The notes under the pieces were generated by a model, which was not told the origin of the DNA, ran no database searches, and worked only from the letters and a program-made list of their open reading frames with translations. A stretch of DNA of 64,000 bases, from assembly GCA_021794525.1 (NCBI GenBank), contig JAJYQP010000093.1, positions 56,147-120,146 on the forward strand. Direction: 5' to 3'. Below, in pieces: positions 8,275 through 17,082 of this stretch. The position numbers and the translations under genes are program-made. Source of the stretch: Pseudomonadota bacterium (GTDB lineage Bacteria; Pseudomonadota; Alphaproteobacteria; Sphingomonadales; Sphingomonadaceae). The number at the start of each line of letters is the position of its first letter. Position 1 is the stretch's first letter.

Positions 8275-8736
8275 TCAGTGACGGTGGACCTCGGCCTGAC
8301 CGCCGTGCGTTGCCCAGACGGAATGCTTGCCATCGGCCTTGAGAAGCATGACCCGATAGCGGTCCGAGCGGCCCGGCACCTCCATGCCCGGCGAACCCGC
8401 GACCATGCCGGGCACGCTCAGCCCGATCGCCTTGGGCTTCTGTGCCAGCAGGCGGCGGATATCGGCGGCGGGGACGTGGCCCTCTATCGCATAGCCGCCG
8501 ATCCGGGCGGTGTGGCAGGACCGCATCGTATCGGGAACGCCCGCCGCGCGCGCGATCGGCGCGGTGTCCTCCACATCGCGGACCTTCACGGTGAAGCCGG
8601 CGGCCTTCATCCGCTCCACCCACGCGCTGCAACAGCCGCAGGTGGGCGTCTTGATCACGTCGAGCGTGGCGGCGGTGGCAGCCTGCGCACAGGCGATCAG
8701 CGCCAGCGGCGCGAACAGCGAAAGCTTGCGTGTCAT
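8275..8736 (-). CDS. DUF411 periplasmic metal-binding-type protein
   Basis: A 153-residue exported protein: signal peptide at residues 1-22, then the DUF411 domain. It has the cysteine motif TPTCGCCSAW at about residues 31-40 and a further Cys in TMRSCHTARIGGYAIEGHVPA. Family members are often encoded near copper-handling genes and are presumed to bind metal, but here the neighbours are an acetyltransferase and a DUF1330 gene. The C-terminus is His-rich (GGQAEVHRH). The ATG overlaps the GNAT stop by 4 bp (ATGA), pointing to one transcript. Confidence 0.87.
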   Translation of the reverse strand: MTRKLSLFAPLALIACAQAATAATLDVIKTPTCGCCSAWVERMKAAGFTVKVRDVEDTAPIARAAGVPDTMRSCHTARIGGYAIEGHVPAADIRRLLAQKPKAIGLSVPGMVAGSPGMEVPGRSDRYRVMLLKADGKHSVWATHGGQAEVHRH

Positions 8737-9239
8737 CTCTGGTCCTCGTCGGTCATGTCGAGCTGCATATATACGGTGTCGAGCTTGCGGCCGAATTTAC
8801 GGCCCACGTTGCGCATCCGCCCCGCGTGGCGGAAGCCAAGCGCCCCGTGAAGCGCGACCGAGGCCGGCTCGCCGCCGCCGATCACCGCGATCATCTGTTC
8901 GAAACCGCTCACCCGCGCGGCCTGCACCAAAGCGCCCAAGAGGCGCCGTCCCAACCCCTGCCCGCGCATTTCGTCTGCGACATAGATGCTGTTCTCGCAG
9001 GTGTGGGCATAGGCCGCGCGGTCGCGGAACTGGGTGGCATAGGCGTGGCCGACAACCTCCCCCGCCCGCTCCGCCACCAGGAACGGCCAGCCGCGCGCGG
9101 TGACGTGAGCGATCTTGTCGCGCCAGAAGGCCTCGTCCGGCGCCTCGGTATCGAAGCTCGCCGTGCCATGCGCGACATGAAAGGCGTATATCGCCTGCAC
9201 CGACGCCGCGTCGTCAGGCGTCGCGGCGCGGATCGCCAT
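8733..9239 (-). CDS. GNAT N-acetyltransferase, phosphinothricin-acetyltransferase-like
   Basis: A 168-residue acetyl-CoA-dependent N-acetyltransferase of the Bar/Pat-like branch. It begins IRAATPDDAASVQAIYAFHV, has the acetyl-CoA loop motif RGQGLGRRLLGALV at about 95-110 and ends with a typical substrate lid (GFRHAGRMRNVGRKFGRKLDTVYMQLDM). The true substrate is unknown; the family acetylates amino-acid-like toxins and methionine analogues. I chose the ATG at 9239; an in-frame TTG at 9248 would overlap the acyl-CoA ligase stop. It lies 1 bp after that stop and overlaps the DUF411 start by 4 bp. Confidence 0.88.
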   Translation of the reverse strand: MAIRAATPDDAASVQAIYAFHVAHGTASFDTEAPDEAFWRDKIAHVTARGWPFLVAERAGEVVGHAYATQFRDRAAYAHTCENSIYVADEMRGQGLGRRLLGALVQAARVSGFEQMIAVIGGGEPASVALHGALGFRHAGRMRNVGRKFGRKLDTVYMQLDMTDEDQR

Positions 9240-9240
9240 C

Positions 9241-10842
9241 TCAGCCAAGCCGGTAATCTGCGAAACGCGCGCGCAAATCCTTCTTGCTGATCTTGCCGGT
9301 GGCGGTGTGCGGAATGTCGTCCACGAACTCGACCGCGTCGGGCAGCCACCACCTGGCGACGAGCGGGGTGAGATGCGCCAGGATATCCTCGGCGCGGCAG
9401 TCCTCGCCCGCCTTCTTTACCACGAACAGCACCGGGCGCTCGTCCCACTTGGGATGCGGCATCCCGACGCAGGCGGCCTCCGCCACCGCGGGATGGCCCG
9501 CCGCCGCGTTCTCGAGCTCGACCGAGCTGATCCATTCACCGCCCGACTTGATGACGTCCTTGGTGCGGTCGGTGAGCTGCAGCGTGCCGTCGGGGTGGAG
9601 CACGCCGACGTCGCCCGTATCGAACCAGCCGTCGGGGCGCGCGGCGTCTTCGTCGGCCTTGAAATAGCGCTTGATGACCCACGGGCCGCGGATCTGGAGC
9701 GCGCCGCTGCTCGCGCCGTCGCGCGGCAGCTCGGTTTCCATGTCGTCGAGGCTGACGGTGCGCAGTTCCACACCGAAGACCGGGCGGCCTTGCATCGCGG
9801 TCTTGGCGACCTTTTCCTCGAAGGAAAGCTGGTCCCAGTCGTGCGTCGGGCCGCCGACCGTGCCGATCGGGCTGGTCTCGGTCATGCCCCAGGCGTGCTG
9901 GACTCGGGTGCCGTTCTTCATCAACCGCTCGACCATGAAGCGGGGCGCCGCCGATCCGCCGATGGTGGCGGCGCGCAGCCTGGGCAGCTCCAGCCCATGC
10001 GCGTCGCAATACTGGAAATGGGCGAGCCACACGGTGGGCACGCCCGCGCTGTCGGTCACGCCCTCGCGCTCCATAAGCCCGTGGAGCACGGCGGGGTCGT
10101 TCACGGCCGAAAACACTAACTTGATGCCCGCCATCGCGCCCGCATAGGGCAGTCCCCAGCTTGCGGCATGGAACATCGGCACCACCGGCAGCATGACCGA
10201 ACTGGCGCTCAAGTTGAAGGCGGCGGGCTGCAATCCGGCGAGCGCGTGCAGGACGGTCGAGCGGTGTTCGTAGAGCACGCCCTTGGGATTGCCGGTGGTC
10301 CCGCTGGTATAGCAGAGCATGCAAGGATCGCGCTCTTCGCCTTCGACCCAGGCGAAATCGCCGTTCTGCGCGCCGATCCAGTCCTCGAAGGCAAGAGCAT
10401 GCGCGCCGGAATCGAAGCAGATGTAGTGCTCGACGGTGGGCCAGCGATCGCGCATCCGGTCGACGATGGGCTGGAAGGCCGCATCGTAAAGCATCACGCG
10501 GTCTTCGGCGTGGTTCACGATATATTCGAGCTGGTCATCGAACAGCCGCGGATTGCAGGTGTGGAGTACCCCGCCCATCCCCGCAACCCCGTACCAGCTG
10601 ACGAGATGGCGGGAATGGTTCATCGCCAGGCTCGCGACCCGGTCGCCCCTGCCGATGCCCAGCGCCAGCAGCGCCTGCGCGATCTTCTTCGCGTCGCGAT
10701 GGATGCCGGCCCAGTCGGTTCGGGTCTCGCTGCCATCGGCCCAGTAGCTCACGATCTCGCGCGTCGGCGCCTCGCGCGCCGCATGGTCGATGATCGCGGT
10801 CACCCGCATGGACCAGTCCTGCATTGCTCCGAGCACCTTCAC
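9241..10842 (-). CDS. Fatty-acyl-CoA ligase (AMP-forming acyl-CoA synthetase)
   Basis: Activates a carboxylic acid to its acyl-CoA through an acyl-adenylate. The 533-residue protein carries the AMP-binding signature YTSGTTGNPKGV at about residues 186-197, the WGMTETSP motif near 318, the GWFDTGDVG motif near 412 and the hinge and C-terminal lysine motif (RTKDVIKSGGEWIS, TATGKISKKDLR). It fits medium/long-chain enzymes of about 540 residues. The GTG start at 10842 is preceded by CGGAGAAC. It heads a four-gene minus-strand operon. The exact chain length preference cannot be read from sequence. Confidence 0.92.
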   Translation of the reverse strand: MKVLGAMQDWSMRVTAIIDHAAREAPTREIVSYWADGSETRTDWAGIHRDAKKIAQALLALGIGRGDRVASLAMNHSRHLVSWYGVAGMGGVLHTCNPRLFDDQLEYIVNHAEDRVMLYDAAFQPIVDRMRDRWPTVEHYICFDSGAHALAFEDWIGAQNGDFAWVEGEERDPCMLCYTSGTTGNPKGVLYEHRSTVLHALAGLQPAAFNLSASSVMLPVVPMFHAASWGLPYAGAMAGIKLVFSAVNDPAVLHGLMEREGVTDSAGVPTVWLAHFQYCDAHGLELPRLRAATIGGSAAPRFMVERLMKNGTRVQHAWGMTETSPIGTVGGPTHDWDQLSFEEKVAKTAMQGRPVFGVELRTVSLDDMETELPRDGASSGALQIRGPWVIKRYFKADEDAARPDGWFDTGDVGVLHPDGTLQLTDRTKDVIKSGGEWISSVELENAAAGHPAVAEAACVGMPHPKWDERPVLFVVKKAGEDCRAEDILAHLTPLVARWWLPDAVEFVDDIPHTATGKISKKDLRARFADYRLG

Positions 10843-10855
10843 GTTCTCCGTCTCC

Positions 10856-10941
10856 CCGTTCGTATCGAGCGGAGGGCGCAGCCCGTAGTCGAGATACCGC
10901 GAGCGGCGCGCCCCGTGTCTCGACTTCGCTCGACACGAACG
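10856..10941. repeat. REP-like palindromic intergenic element
   Basis: Two arms related to CCGTTCGTATCGAGCG (10856 onward) and TCTCGACTTCGCTCGACACG plus AACGG (about 10918-10941) form an imperfect inverted repeat in the gap between dnaE and the acyl-CoA ligase gene. The same core recurs at 24857-24919. It could fold in RNA and act as a transcript end. Confidence 0.6.
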
Positions 10942-10954
10942 GCAGTTGTGCTTT

Positions 10955-13900
10955 TTAAGCCACCAGCCGGAGGTGCGATCCGCCGCGCCGCGTGGTCAGT
11001 TGCACCTTGGCAAGCCCAGGGACGCTTGCCAAGCGTTCCGCGAGTTCGCCATCCAGATGAAAACCGCGTCCGAGCCGGACCTGCGGATCGCTTTCCAGCC
11101 CGGTGCGCAGGGTGGCGATGACTTCGCCTGTTCCGCCCGGCTCGCCAAGCTCCAGCCGAAGCACATCGAGGCCGGCCTGATCCTCGACGTCCACGGTCAG
11201 AAGCATCCGCGCCTCGCTGGTGACCTTTTCGAGCGGCACGCCGCCTCGCACGGTGATCCGGGGCGGTTCGTCGGGGCTCGGGCTGTCGAGTTCGACCTGC
11301 AAGAGGATGCAGGTGCCGTCCTTCGCCCATTGCTCGAAGCTGGCGACCAGCGATTCCTCGAAGCAGGCGGCGCTGAACTGGCCGCTGGAATCGGAGAAAT
11401 CGGCGCGCACGAAGGGTTTGCCCTTGCGGGTGGTCCCCTTGTTCACCTTCTCGACCATCGCCGCCATCACCGCGTTGGCGCGGCCACCGGTCGGTGCTCC
11501 GCCGCTCATCAGCGAGGCGAAGCTGCGCGCGCCATTGGCGCTGGCGACCGCGCGCCATGCCTCGACCGGATGGGCGGAGAAGTAGAAGCCGAGGTTTTCG
11601 CGCTCCTTGGCCATGCGCTCGGCACGGGACCAGGGCTCGACCTCCTTCAGCCGAAGCGTGTCGGTCTGCTGGTCCTCCCCGCCGAACAGGCCGTGCTGGC
11701 CACTGCTGCGTTCGCGCTCGGCCGCGTCCGCCACTGCCAGTAGCAGGTCGGAGTTGGCATAAACCTTCGCGCGGTCGGGCTCGAACTCGTCGAGCGCGCC
11801 GGCCGCCGCCAGCGCCTCCAGCCCGCGCGAGTTGAGCGCGCCCTTGGGCAACCGCTCGAACAGGTCCTTGAGGCTTTCGAACGGCCCCCTCGCCTCGCGG
11901 TCGGAGACGATCGCCTCCATCGCTTTCTCGCCGACGTTGCGGATGCCCGCGAGCGCATAGCGCACGGCATAGCCCCCGTCGGTCTGCTCGACGGTGAATT
12001 CGGCCTCCGAATGGTTCATGCTCGGCGGCAGGATCGCGATCCCGCCACGGCGCGCATCGTCCACGAACACCGCCAGCTTTTCCGACTGATGCATATCGAA
12101 GCACATCGAGGCGGCGAAGAACTCCTCCGGGTAATGCGCCTTAAGCCAGCCGGTCTGGTAGGCAAGCAGCGCATAGGCGGCGGCGTGCGACTTGTTGAAG
12201 CCGTAGCCTGCGAACTTGTCGATCAAGTCGAACAGCTCGTTGGCCTGCTTCGCATCGATGCCTGACACGGCCTTGCAGCCATCGACGAAGCGCTGCCGTT
12301 GCGCATCCATCTCGGCCTGCACCTTCTTGCCCATGGCGCGGCGCAGCAGGTCCGCATCGCCCAGCGAATAGCCGGCGAGGATCTGCGCCGCCTGCATGAC
12401 CTGTTCCTGGTAGACGAAGATGCCATAGGTTTCGGCGAGGATGCCCTCGAGCCTGGGGTGCGGGTACTCGATCGGCACCTCGCCCGCCTTGCGCTTCCCG
12501 AACAGCGGGATGTTGTCCATCGGACCCGGGCGATAGAGCGAGACAAGCGCGATGATGTCGCCGAAATTGGTCGGCTTCACCGCGGTCAGCGTGCGGCGCA
12601 TTCCTTCCGATTCGAGCTGGAACACGCCCACCGTGTTGCCGCTCTTCATCAGCTCGTAGACCGCCGGGTCGTCGAGCGGCAGGGCCGAAAGATCTATGGC
12701 AACGCCGCGCTTCCCGAGCAGTTCGACCGCCTTCTGAAGCACCGACAGCGTCTTCAGGCCAAGAAAGTCGAACTTCACGAGGCCCGAGCTTTCGACGTGC
12801 TTCATGTCGAACTGCGTCACCGGCATGTCCGAGCGCGGATCGCGGTAGAGCGGCACGAGCTGCGCCAGCGGCCGGTCCCCGATCACGACGCCCGCCGCAT
12901 GGGTCGAGGAGTTGCGCGGGAACCCCTCCAGCTGCATTGCCAGATCGACGAGGCGTTTGACCTCGTTGTCGTTCTCGTATTCGCGGCGGAAATCGGCCGC
13001 GCCGTTGAGCGCCCGCTTCAGCGTCCACGGGTCGGTCGGATGGTTGGGCACCATCTTGCACAGGCGATCGACGTGGCCGTAGCTCATCTGCAGGATGCGC
13101 CCCGTGTCGCGGAGCACCGCGCGCGCTTTCAGCTTGCCGAAGGTGATGATCTGGGCGACGTGATCGTGGCCATATTTCTTCTGGACATAGCGGATCACCT
13201 CGCCGCGGCGGGTTTCGCAGAAATCGATGTCGAAGTCCGGCATCGAGACGCGTTCCGGGTTAAGGAAGCGTTCGAACAGCAGCCCGAGCTTCAGCGGGTC
13301 GAGGTCGGTGATGGTCAGTGCCCAGGCGACCACGCTGCCCGCGCCCGAGCCGCGCCCGGGGCCGACCGGAATGCCGTTATCCTTCGCCCATTTGATGAAG
13401 TCGGCCACGATCAGGAAGTAGCCGGGAAAACCCATCTGGTTGATGACCTGGACTTCGAAATCGAGGCGCTGGAAATAGACGGCCCGGTCCTCCTCGCCGA
13501 GGTCGTCATAGCGCGCCAGCCGCGCCTCCAGCCCGGCGCGCGCATCCTCGGCCAGCATCCGCGCCTCGCCTTCGAGGTCGCCGGCGAGGCTGGGCAGGAT
13601 CGGCTTGCGGTAAGGCGGCGCGAAGGCGCAGCGCTGGGCGACCACCAGCGTGTTCTGCGTCGCCTCTGGAAGATCGGCGAAAATCTCTTCCATCATCCGC
13701 GCGCTCTTGACCCAGTTCTCCGGATTGGAGCGGGCGCGGTCCGCGGCATCGAGATGCGTTGAGCCGGCGATACACAGCATGGCGTCATGCGCCTTGTGCT
13801 GGTGCGGCTCCCCGAACTGGGCGGGATTGGTGGCGACGAGCGGGATGTCCCCCGCATATGCGAGGTCGATCAGAGCCGCCTCGGCCGCCTCTTCCACCGG

Positions 13901-14425
13901 ATCGCCGCGACGGGCCAGCTCGATGTAGAGCCGACCCGGAAACAGGGCTTCCAGCCGCGTCAGCAGCGCCTCGGCATGGGCGGCCTGCCCGTCGGCCAGC
14001 AGCCGCGCCAGCGCGCCCTCGCCCGCGCCGGTGAGCGCAATCAGTCCCTCGGTCCGCCCGTCCAGATCCTCCAGCGCGATATGCGGATCGAGCGCCAGCG
14101 GCCGGTCGAGATGCGCGGCAGACACGAGATGGCAGAGATTGTCGTAGCCCGCCTCGTCCTGCGCAAAGAGCGGCAGGTAATCGACCTGCCGCCCCTCCTC
14201 GTCACGCGCGATACCCAGCAGCGTGCCGACGATGGGCTGCACGCCTTCGTCCATGCAGGCCTTGGCGAACATCACCGCGCCATAGAGGCCATTGCGGTCG
14301 CAGATCGCGATGGCGGGGAAGCCCCGCTCCTTCGCCAGCTTCGCCATGCCCTTGGGCTCGATCGCGCCTTCGAGCATCGAATAGGCGCTCATGACGCGCA
14401 AGGGGATGAAGGGGACGAAGGCCAT
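10955..14425 (-). CDS. dnaE: DNA polymerase III subunit alpha
   Basis: Catalytic subunit of the replicative polymerase, 1156 residues, the normal length for dnaE1. From the N-terminus it has the PHP domain (FIPLRVMSAYSMLEG; AICDRNGLYGAV), then the palm with the catalytic acidic motifs (VGPGRGSGAGSVVAWALTITD and MPDFDIDFCE). Next come the fingers (FNKSHAAAYALLAYQTGWLK), helix-hairpin-helix DNA-binding segments (IRNVGEKAMEAI) and a C-terminal OB-fold. I start at ATG 14425 (MAFVPFIPLRV), which fits family alignments; no strong ribosome binding site is visible. It is not the error-prone DnaE2 paralogue, because no imuAB genes adjoin it and the family sequence is the DnaE1 type. Confidence 0.96.
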   Translation of the reverse strand: MAFVPFIPLRVMSAYSMLEGAIEPKGMAKLAKERGFPAIAICDRNGLYGAVMFAKACMDEGVQPIVGTLLGIARDEEGRQVDYLPLFAQDEAGYDNLCHLVSAAHLDRPLALDPHIALEDLDGRTEGLIALTGAGEGALARLLADGQAAHAEALLTRLEALFPGRLYIELARRGDPVEEAAEAALIDLAYAGDIPLVATNPAQFGEPHQHKAHDAMLCIAGSTHLDAADRARSNPENWVKSARMMEEIFADLPEATQNTLVVAQRCAFAPPYRKPILPSLAGDLEGEARMLAEDARAGLEARLARYDDLGEEDRAVYFQRLDFEVQVINQMGFPGYFLIVADFIKWAKDNGIPVGPGRGSGAGSVVAWALTITDLDPLKLGLLFERFLNPERVSMPDFDIDFCETRRGEVIRYVQKKYGHDHVAQIITFGKLKARAVLRDTGRILQMSYGHVDRLCKMVPNHPTDPWTLKRALNGAADFRREYENDNEVKRLVDLAMQLEGFPRNSSTHAAGVVIGDRPLAQLVPLYRDPRSDMPVTQFDMKHVESSGLVKFDFLGLKTLSVLQKAVELLGKRGVAIDLSALPLDDPAVYELMKSGNTVGVFQLESEGMRRTLTAVKPTNFGDIIALVSLYRPGPMDNIPLFGKRKAGEVPIEYPHPRLEGILAETYGIFVYQEQVMQAAQILAGYSLGDADLLRRAMGKKVQAEMDAQRQRFVDGCKAVSGIDAKQANELFDLIDKFAGYGFNKSHAAAYALLAYQTGWLKAHYPEEFFAASMCFDMHQSEKLAVFVDDARRGGIAILPPSMNHSEAEFTVEQTDGGYAVRYALAGIRNVGEKAMEAIVSDREARGPFESLKDLFERLPKGALNSRGLEALAAAGALDEFEPDRAKVYANSDLLLAVADAAERERSSGQHGLFGGEDQQTDTLRLKEVEPWSRAERMAKERENLGFYFSAHPVEAWRAVASANGARSFASLMSGGAPTGGRANAVMAAMVEKVNKGTTRKGKPFVRADFSDSSGQFSAACFEESLVASFEQWAKDGTCILLQVELDSPSPDEPPRITVRGGVPLEKVTSEARMLLTVDVEDQAGLDVLRLELGEPGGTGEVIATLRTGLESDPQVRLGRGFHLDGELAERLASVPGLAKVQLTTRRGGSHLRLVA

Positions 14426-14531
14426 CGCGACCACTGTAGGAATTGCGCAGGGATTCGCCAGCGTAGCCGATGGCGACTTTTGCACAGAACCGCACAAGGA
14501 ACCGCGCCGCCTCGTGCGGGGATTTAGTCTG

Positions 14532-15011
14532 TCAAAGCAGCTTCTCTATGTCCTTGGCGATCGCTGCTGGAGCATCGGCCGGGCCATAACGTTTCACCAC
14601 GTTCCCCTCGCGGTCGATCAGGAACTTGGTGAAGTTCCACTTGATCGCCTTCGAGCCCATCAGGCCGGGCGCCTCCGCTTTCATCCAGTCGAACAGCGGG
14701 CTGGCGCTGGCGCCGTTGACGTCTACCTTCGCCATCAGGGGAAAGGTGACGCCGAAATCGACCTTGCAGAACTCCGCGATCTCGTCGGCATCGCCGGGTT
14801 CCTGCCCGCCGAACTGGTTGCAGGGAAAGGCCAGCACCTCGAAGCCGCGATCCTTGTACGTCTCGAACAGCTTTTCCAGCCCGTCATATTGCGGGGTGAA
14901 GCCGCATTTGCTCGCGGTGTTGACGACCAGCAGCACCTTACCGAGCTTGTCCCCGAGATCGAGGTCCTCCCCGCGATTGGTCGTCACGGTGAAATCGGCG
15001 ATGGTGGTCAT
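14532..15011 (-). CDS. Glutathione peroxidase-family peroxidase
   Basis: Thiol peroxidase of 159 residues that reduces hydroperoxides; bacterial members usually take electrons from thioredoxin. The peroxidatic Cys lies in [12 protein letters not shown] at residue 36, the resolving-type motif [14 protein letters not shown] is at about 60-73 and the [12 protein letters not shown] motif near 125. Cys replaces selenocysteine and no in-frame TGA is used. The ATG at 15011 overlaps the lolD stop by 4 bp, so it is the third gene of a lolC-lolD-peroxidase operon. Confidence 0.93.
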   Translation of the reverse strand: MTTIADFTVTTNRGEDLDLGDKLGKVLLVVNTASKCGFTPQYDGLEKLFETYKDRGFEVLAFPCNQFGGQEPGDADEIAEFCKVDFGVTFPLMAKVDVNGASASPLFDWMKAEAPGLMGSKAIKWNFTKFLIDREGNVVKRYGPADAPAAIAKDIEKLL

Positions 15012-15700
15012 GCCCGGAACTCCTCCAGCAGCCCGTCGTGCAAGCGTACCACGCGGTCCATCTGCGCGGCCAGCCGCTCGTTGTGCGTGGCGATGAGCGC
15101 GGCGCTGCCGGTGCCCCTGACAAGCGCGAGAAACTGGTCGAGGACCTTGTCGGCGGTTTGCTCGTCGAGATTGCCAGTCGGCTCGTCCGCCAGCACGAGG
15201 TCCGGCCGGTTGGCGAGCGCACGTGCGACCGCAACGCGCTGTTGCTCTCCGCCCGAGAGCTGGCTCGGGCGGTGATCGAGCCGCTGCGCGAGCCCCAGCG
15301 CGCCCAGCAGCTCCTCGGCCCGCGCCTCGGCCTCGGCGCGCGGCTTCCCCGCGACGAGCTGCGGCAGCACGACGTTCTCGCGCGCATCGAAATCGGGAAG
15401 GAGGTGGTGGAACTGGTAGACGAAGCCGAGATGATTGCGCCGCAGCACGGTGCGCGCACGGCTGTCGGACTGGTCGGCGCGGGCACCGGCGATGGTGATC
15501 TCGCCCCCGAAGCCGCCTTCGAGAAGGCCGACCGCCTGGAGCATCGTGGATTTGCCCGATCCCGACGGCCCGAGCAGGGCGACGATCTCGCCCGACATCA
15601 CTTCGAGGTTGACCCCGCGCAGCACGTCGATGCGCGTGCCGCCCTGGATGAAGCTGCGCGTCACATTGCGCAGCGAGACGACGGGTGCGCCGCTATTCAT
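15008..15700 (-). CDS. lolD: Lipoprotein-releasing ABC transporter ATPase LolD
   Basis: Cytoplasmic ATPase (230 residues) that powers extraction of mature lipoproteins from the inner membrane for hand-over to LolA. Visible: Walker [10 protein letters not shown] at about 40-48, Q-loop [17 protein letters not shown] signature [15 protein letters not shown] at about 143-157 and Walker [13 protein letters not shown]. The first 15 residues align with LolD. It overlaps the permease gene by 8 bp and the peroxidase gene by 4 bp, so all three are co-translated. Confidence 0.95.
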   Translation of the reverse strand: MNSGAPVVSLRNVTRSFIQGGTRIDVLRGVNLEVMSGEIVALLGPSGSGKSTMLQAVGLLEGGFGGEITIAGARADQSDSRARTVLRRNHLGFVYQFHHLLPDFDARENVVLPQLVAGKPRAEAEARAEELLGALGLAQRLDHRPSQLSGGEQQRVAVARALANRPDLVLADEPTGNLDEQTADKVLDQFLALVRGTGSAALIATHNERLAAQMDRVVRLHDGLLEEFRA

Positions 15701-16934
15701 AGCGCAGCACCTCCACCGGGTCGGTGCTTGCAGCTTTCCACGCCGGGTAGAGCGTCGCGAGGAAGCTCAGGACAAGCGCCAGCAGCACGATCAGCGCGAT
15801 CTCCACCGGATCGGCACGGGCGGGCACAGTCGAGAGGAAACGCACCTGCGGGTCCCACAGCTCCTGCCCGGTCAACTTGCCGATCCCGGCGACGATACCC
15901 TCGCGGAAATAGAGCACCACGGATCCGAGAATCAGCCCGGCGACGGTGCCGATCGCCCCGACGGTGAAGCCGGTGGTGACGAAGATCTTGATCAGGCTCT
16001 GCCGCGTCGCGCCCATCGTCCGCATGATCGCGATGTCGCGGGTCTTGGCGCGGACCAGCATGACGAGGCTAGACAGGATGTTGAAAGCAGCCACCAGGAC
16101 CATGAAACTCAATGCGAAAGCCATCGCCACCCGCTCGACCTGCAAGGCTTCGAACAGCGAGGCGTTGATCTGGCGCCAGTCGGAGAGCAGCGCTTTGCCC
16201 GCCAGCTTGCGCTGCACCGGGGCGAGGATATCCCCCACCCGGTCCGGGTCGGTCACCTTGATTTCGATCATGCCGATCTGGTCGCCCAGCAGCAGCAGCG
16301 TCTGCGCCTCGGTCATCGGCATGACGACGAATTTCTCGTCATAGTCGTAAATGCCGACCTCGAAGATCGCCGCCACCTCGTAGCCGACCTGGCGGGGGAC
16401 CGTGCCGAAAGGCGTGCTGCGCCCGGCCGGGTTGATGACGGTGATGACGTCGCCCACCCGCGCGCCGAGGTTTTCGGCGAGGCGGGCGCCGATCATCACC
16501 TTGCCCGCACCCGGCTGAAGCGCGGCGAGATTGCCGATCACCACCTTGTCGGCCATCTTGCGGATGTCGGCCTGGGTATTGCCGCGCACGAGCACGCCTT
16601 CTACGCGGCCGTTGAAAGTGACCAGCAGCGGCTGTTCGATCAGCGGCGAAGCCTCGATGACCTCGGGCGTCGCGCGGACCTCGGCAAGGATCTGCTGCCA
16701 GTCGTCGAGCCGCCCACCATAGGCCTGGACGATCGCGTGGCCGTTCAGCCCGACGATCTTGTCCATCAGTTCGGCCCGGAAGCCGTTCATCACGCTCATC
16801 ACGATGACCAGCATCGCAACCGACAGCATGACGACGCCGATCGAAATGCCCGCGACGAGCGCGATGAACGCCTCGTTCCTGCCGGGCAGCAGGTACCGCT
16901 TGGCGATGGTCCATTCGAAGGGGGAGAGGATCAA
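15693..16934 (-). CDS. Lipoprotein-releasing ABC transporter permease (LolC/LolE type)
   Basis: Inner-membrane partner of LolD, 413 residues. It starts [19 protein letters not shown] as in LolC/LolE, with a first transmembrane helix at about 22-50, a large periplasmic MacB-like domain to about 270 and three C-terminal helices of the FtsX fold. The segment [23 protein letters not shown] is typical of the coupling region. Alphaproteobacteria often use one permease as a homodimer, so lolC versus lolE is not resolvable. I prefer the TTG start at 16934 (GGGAC upstream) over an upstream TTG at 16994 that lacks a ribosome binding site. Confidence 0.9.
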   Translation of the reverse strand: MILSPFEWTIAKRYLLPGRNEAFIALVAGISIGVVMLSVAMLVIVMSVMNGFRAELMDKIVGLNGHAIVQAYGGRLDDWQQILAEVRATPEVIEASPLIEQPLLVTFNGRVEGVLVRGNTQADIRKMADKVVIGNLAALQPGAGKVMIGARLAENLGARVGDVITVINPAGRSTPFGTVPRQVGYEVAAIFEVGIYDYDEKFVVMPMTEAQTLLLLGDQIGMIEIKVTDPDRVGDILAPVQRKLAGKALLSDWRQINASLFEALQVERVAMAFALSFMVLVAAFNILSSLVMLVRAKTRDIAIMRTMGATRQSLIKIFVTTGFTVGAIGTVAGLILGSVVLYFREGIVAGIGKLTGQELWDPQVRFLSTVPARADPVEIALIVLLALVLSFLATLYPAWKAASTDPVEVLRYE

Positions 16935-16997
16935 GTCTGGTCCCGGTCTCTGGTTCTCGCGGCGGGCCTTAGGCAGGCGCGACTGAACGCGCAATGG

Positions 16998-17018
16998 CGA
17001 TGCAAGGCAGTTGCATCG
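16998..17018. promoter_or_regulatory. 21-bp palindrome in the lolC-purF divergent promoter
   Basis: CGATGCAA (16998-17005), loop GGCAG, then TTGCATCG (17011-17018): a perfect inverted repeat with 8-bp arms, 65 bp before the purF ATG and 64 bp before the lolC start. Its position suggests an operator for one or both genes. It does not match the E. coli PurR consensus closely. Confidence 0.5.
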
Positions 17019-17082
17019 GCCTTGTAATCATCCCGCAACATCGCCATTGGCGTCTACCCAGGCTGGCTGCACCGGGCGACCC

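Noticed and set aside
12299..13762. Plus-strand frame of 487 codons inside dnaE
   Set aside because: Antisense to conserved polymerase motifs; a GC-rich shadow frame.
14487..14502. GAAC...GAAC upstream of dnaE, a possible LexA box
   Set aside because: The spacing is 8 bases, not the 7 required by the alphaproteobacterial LexA motif.
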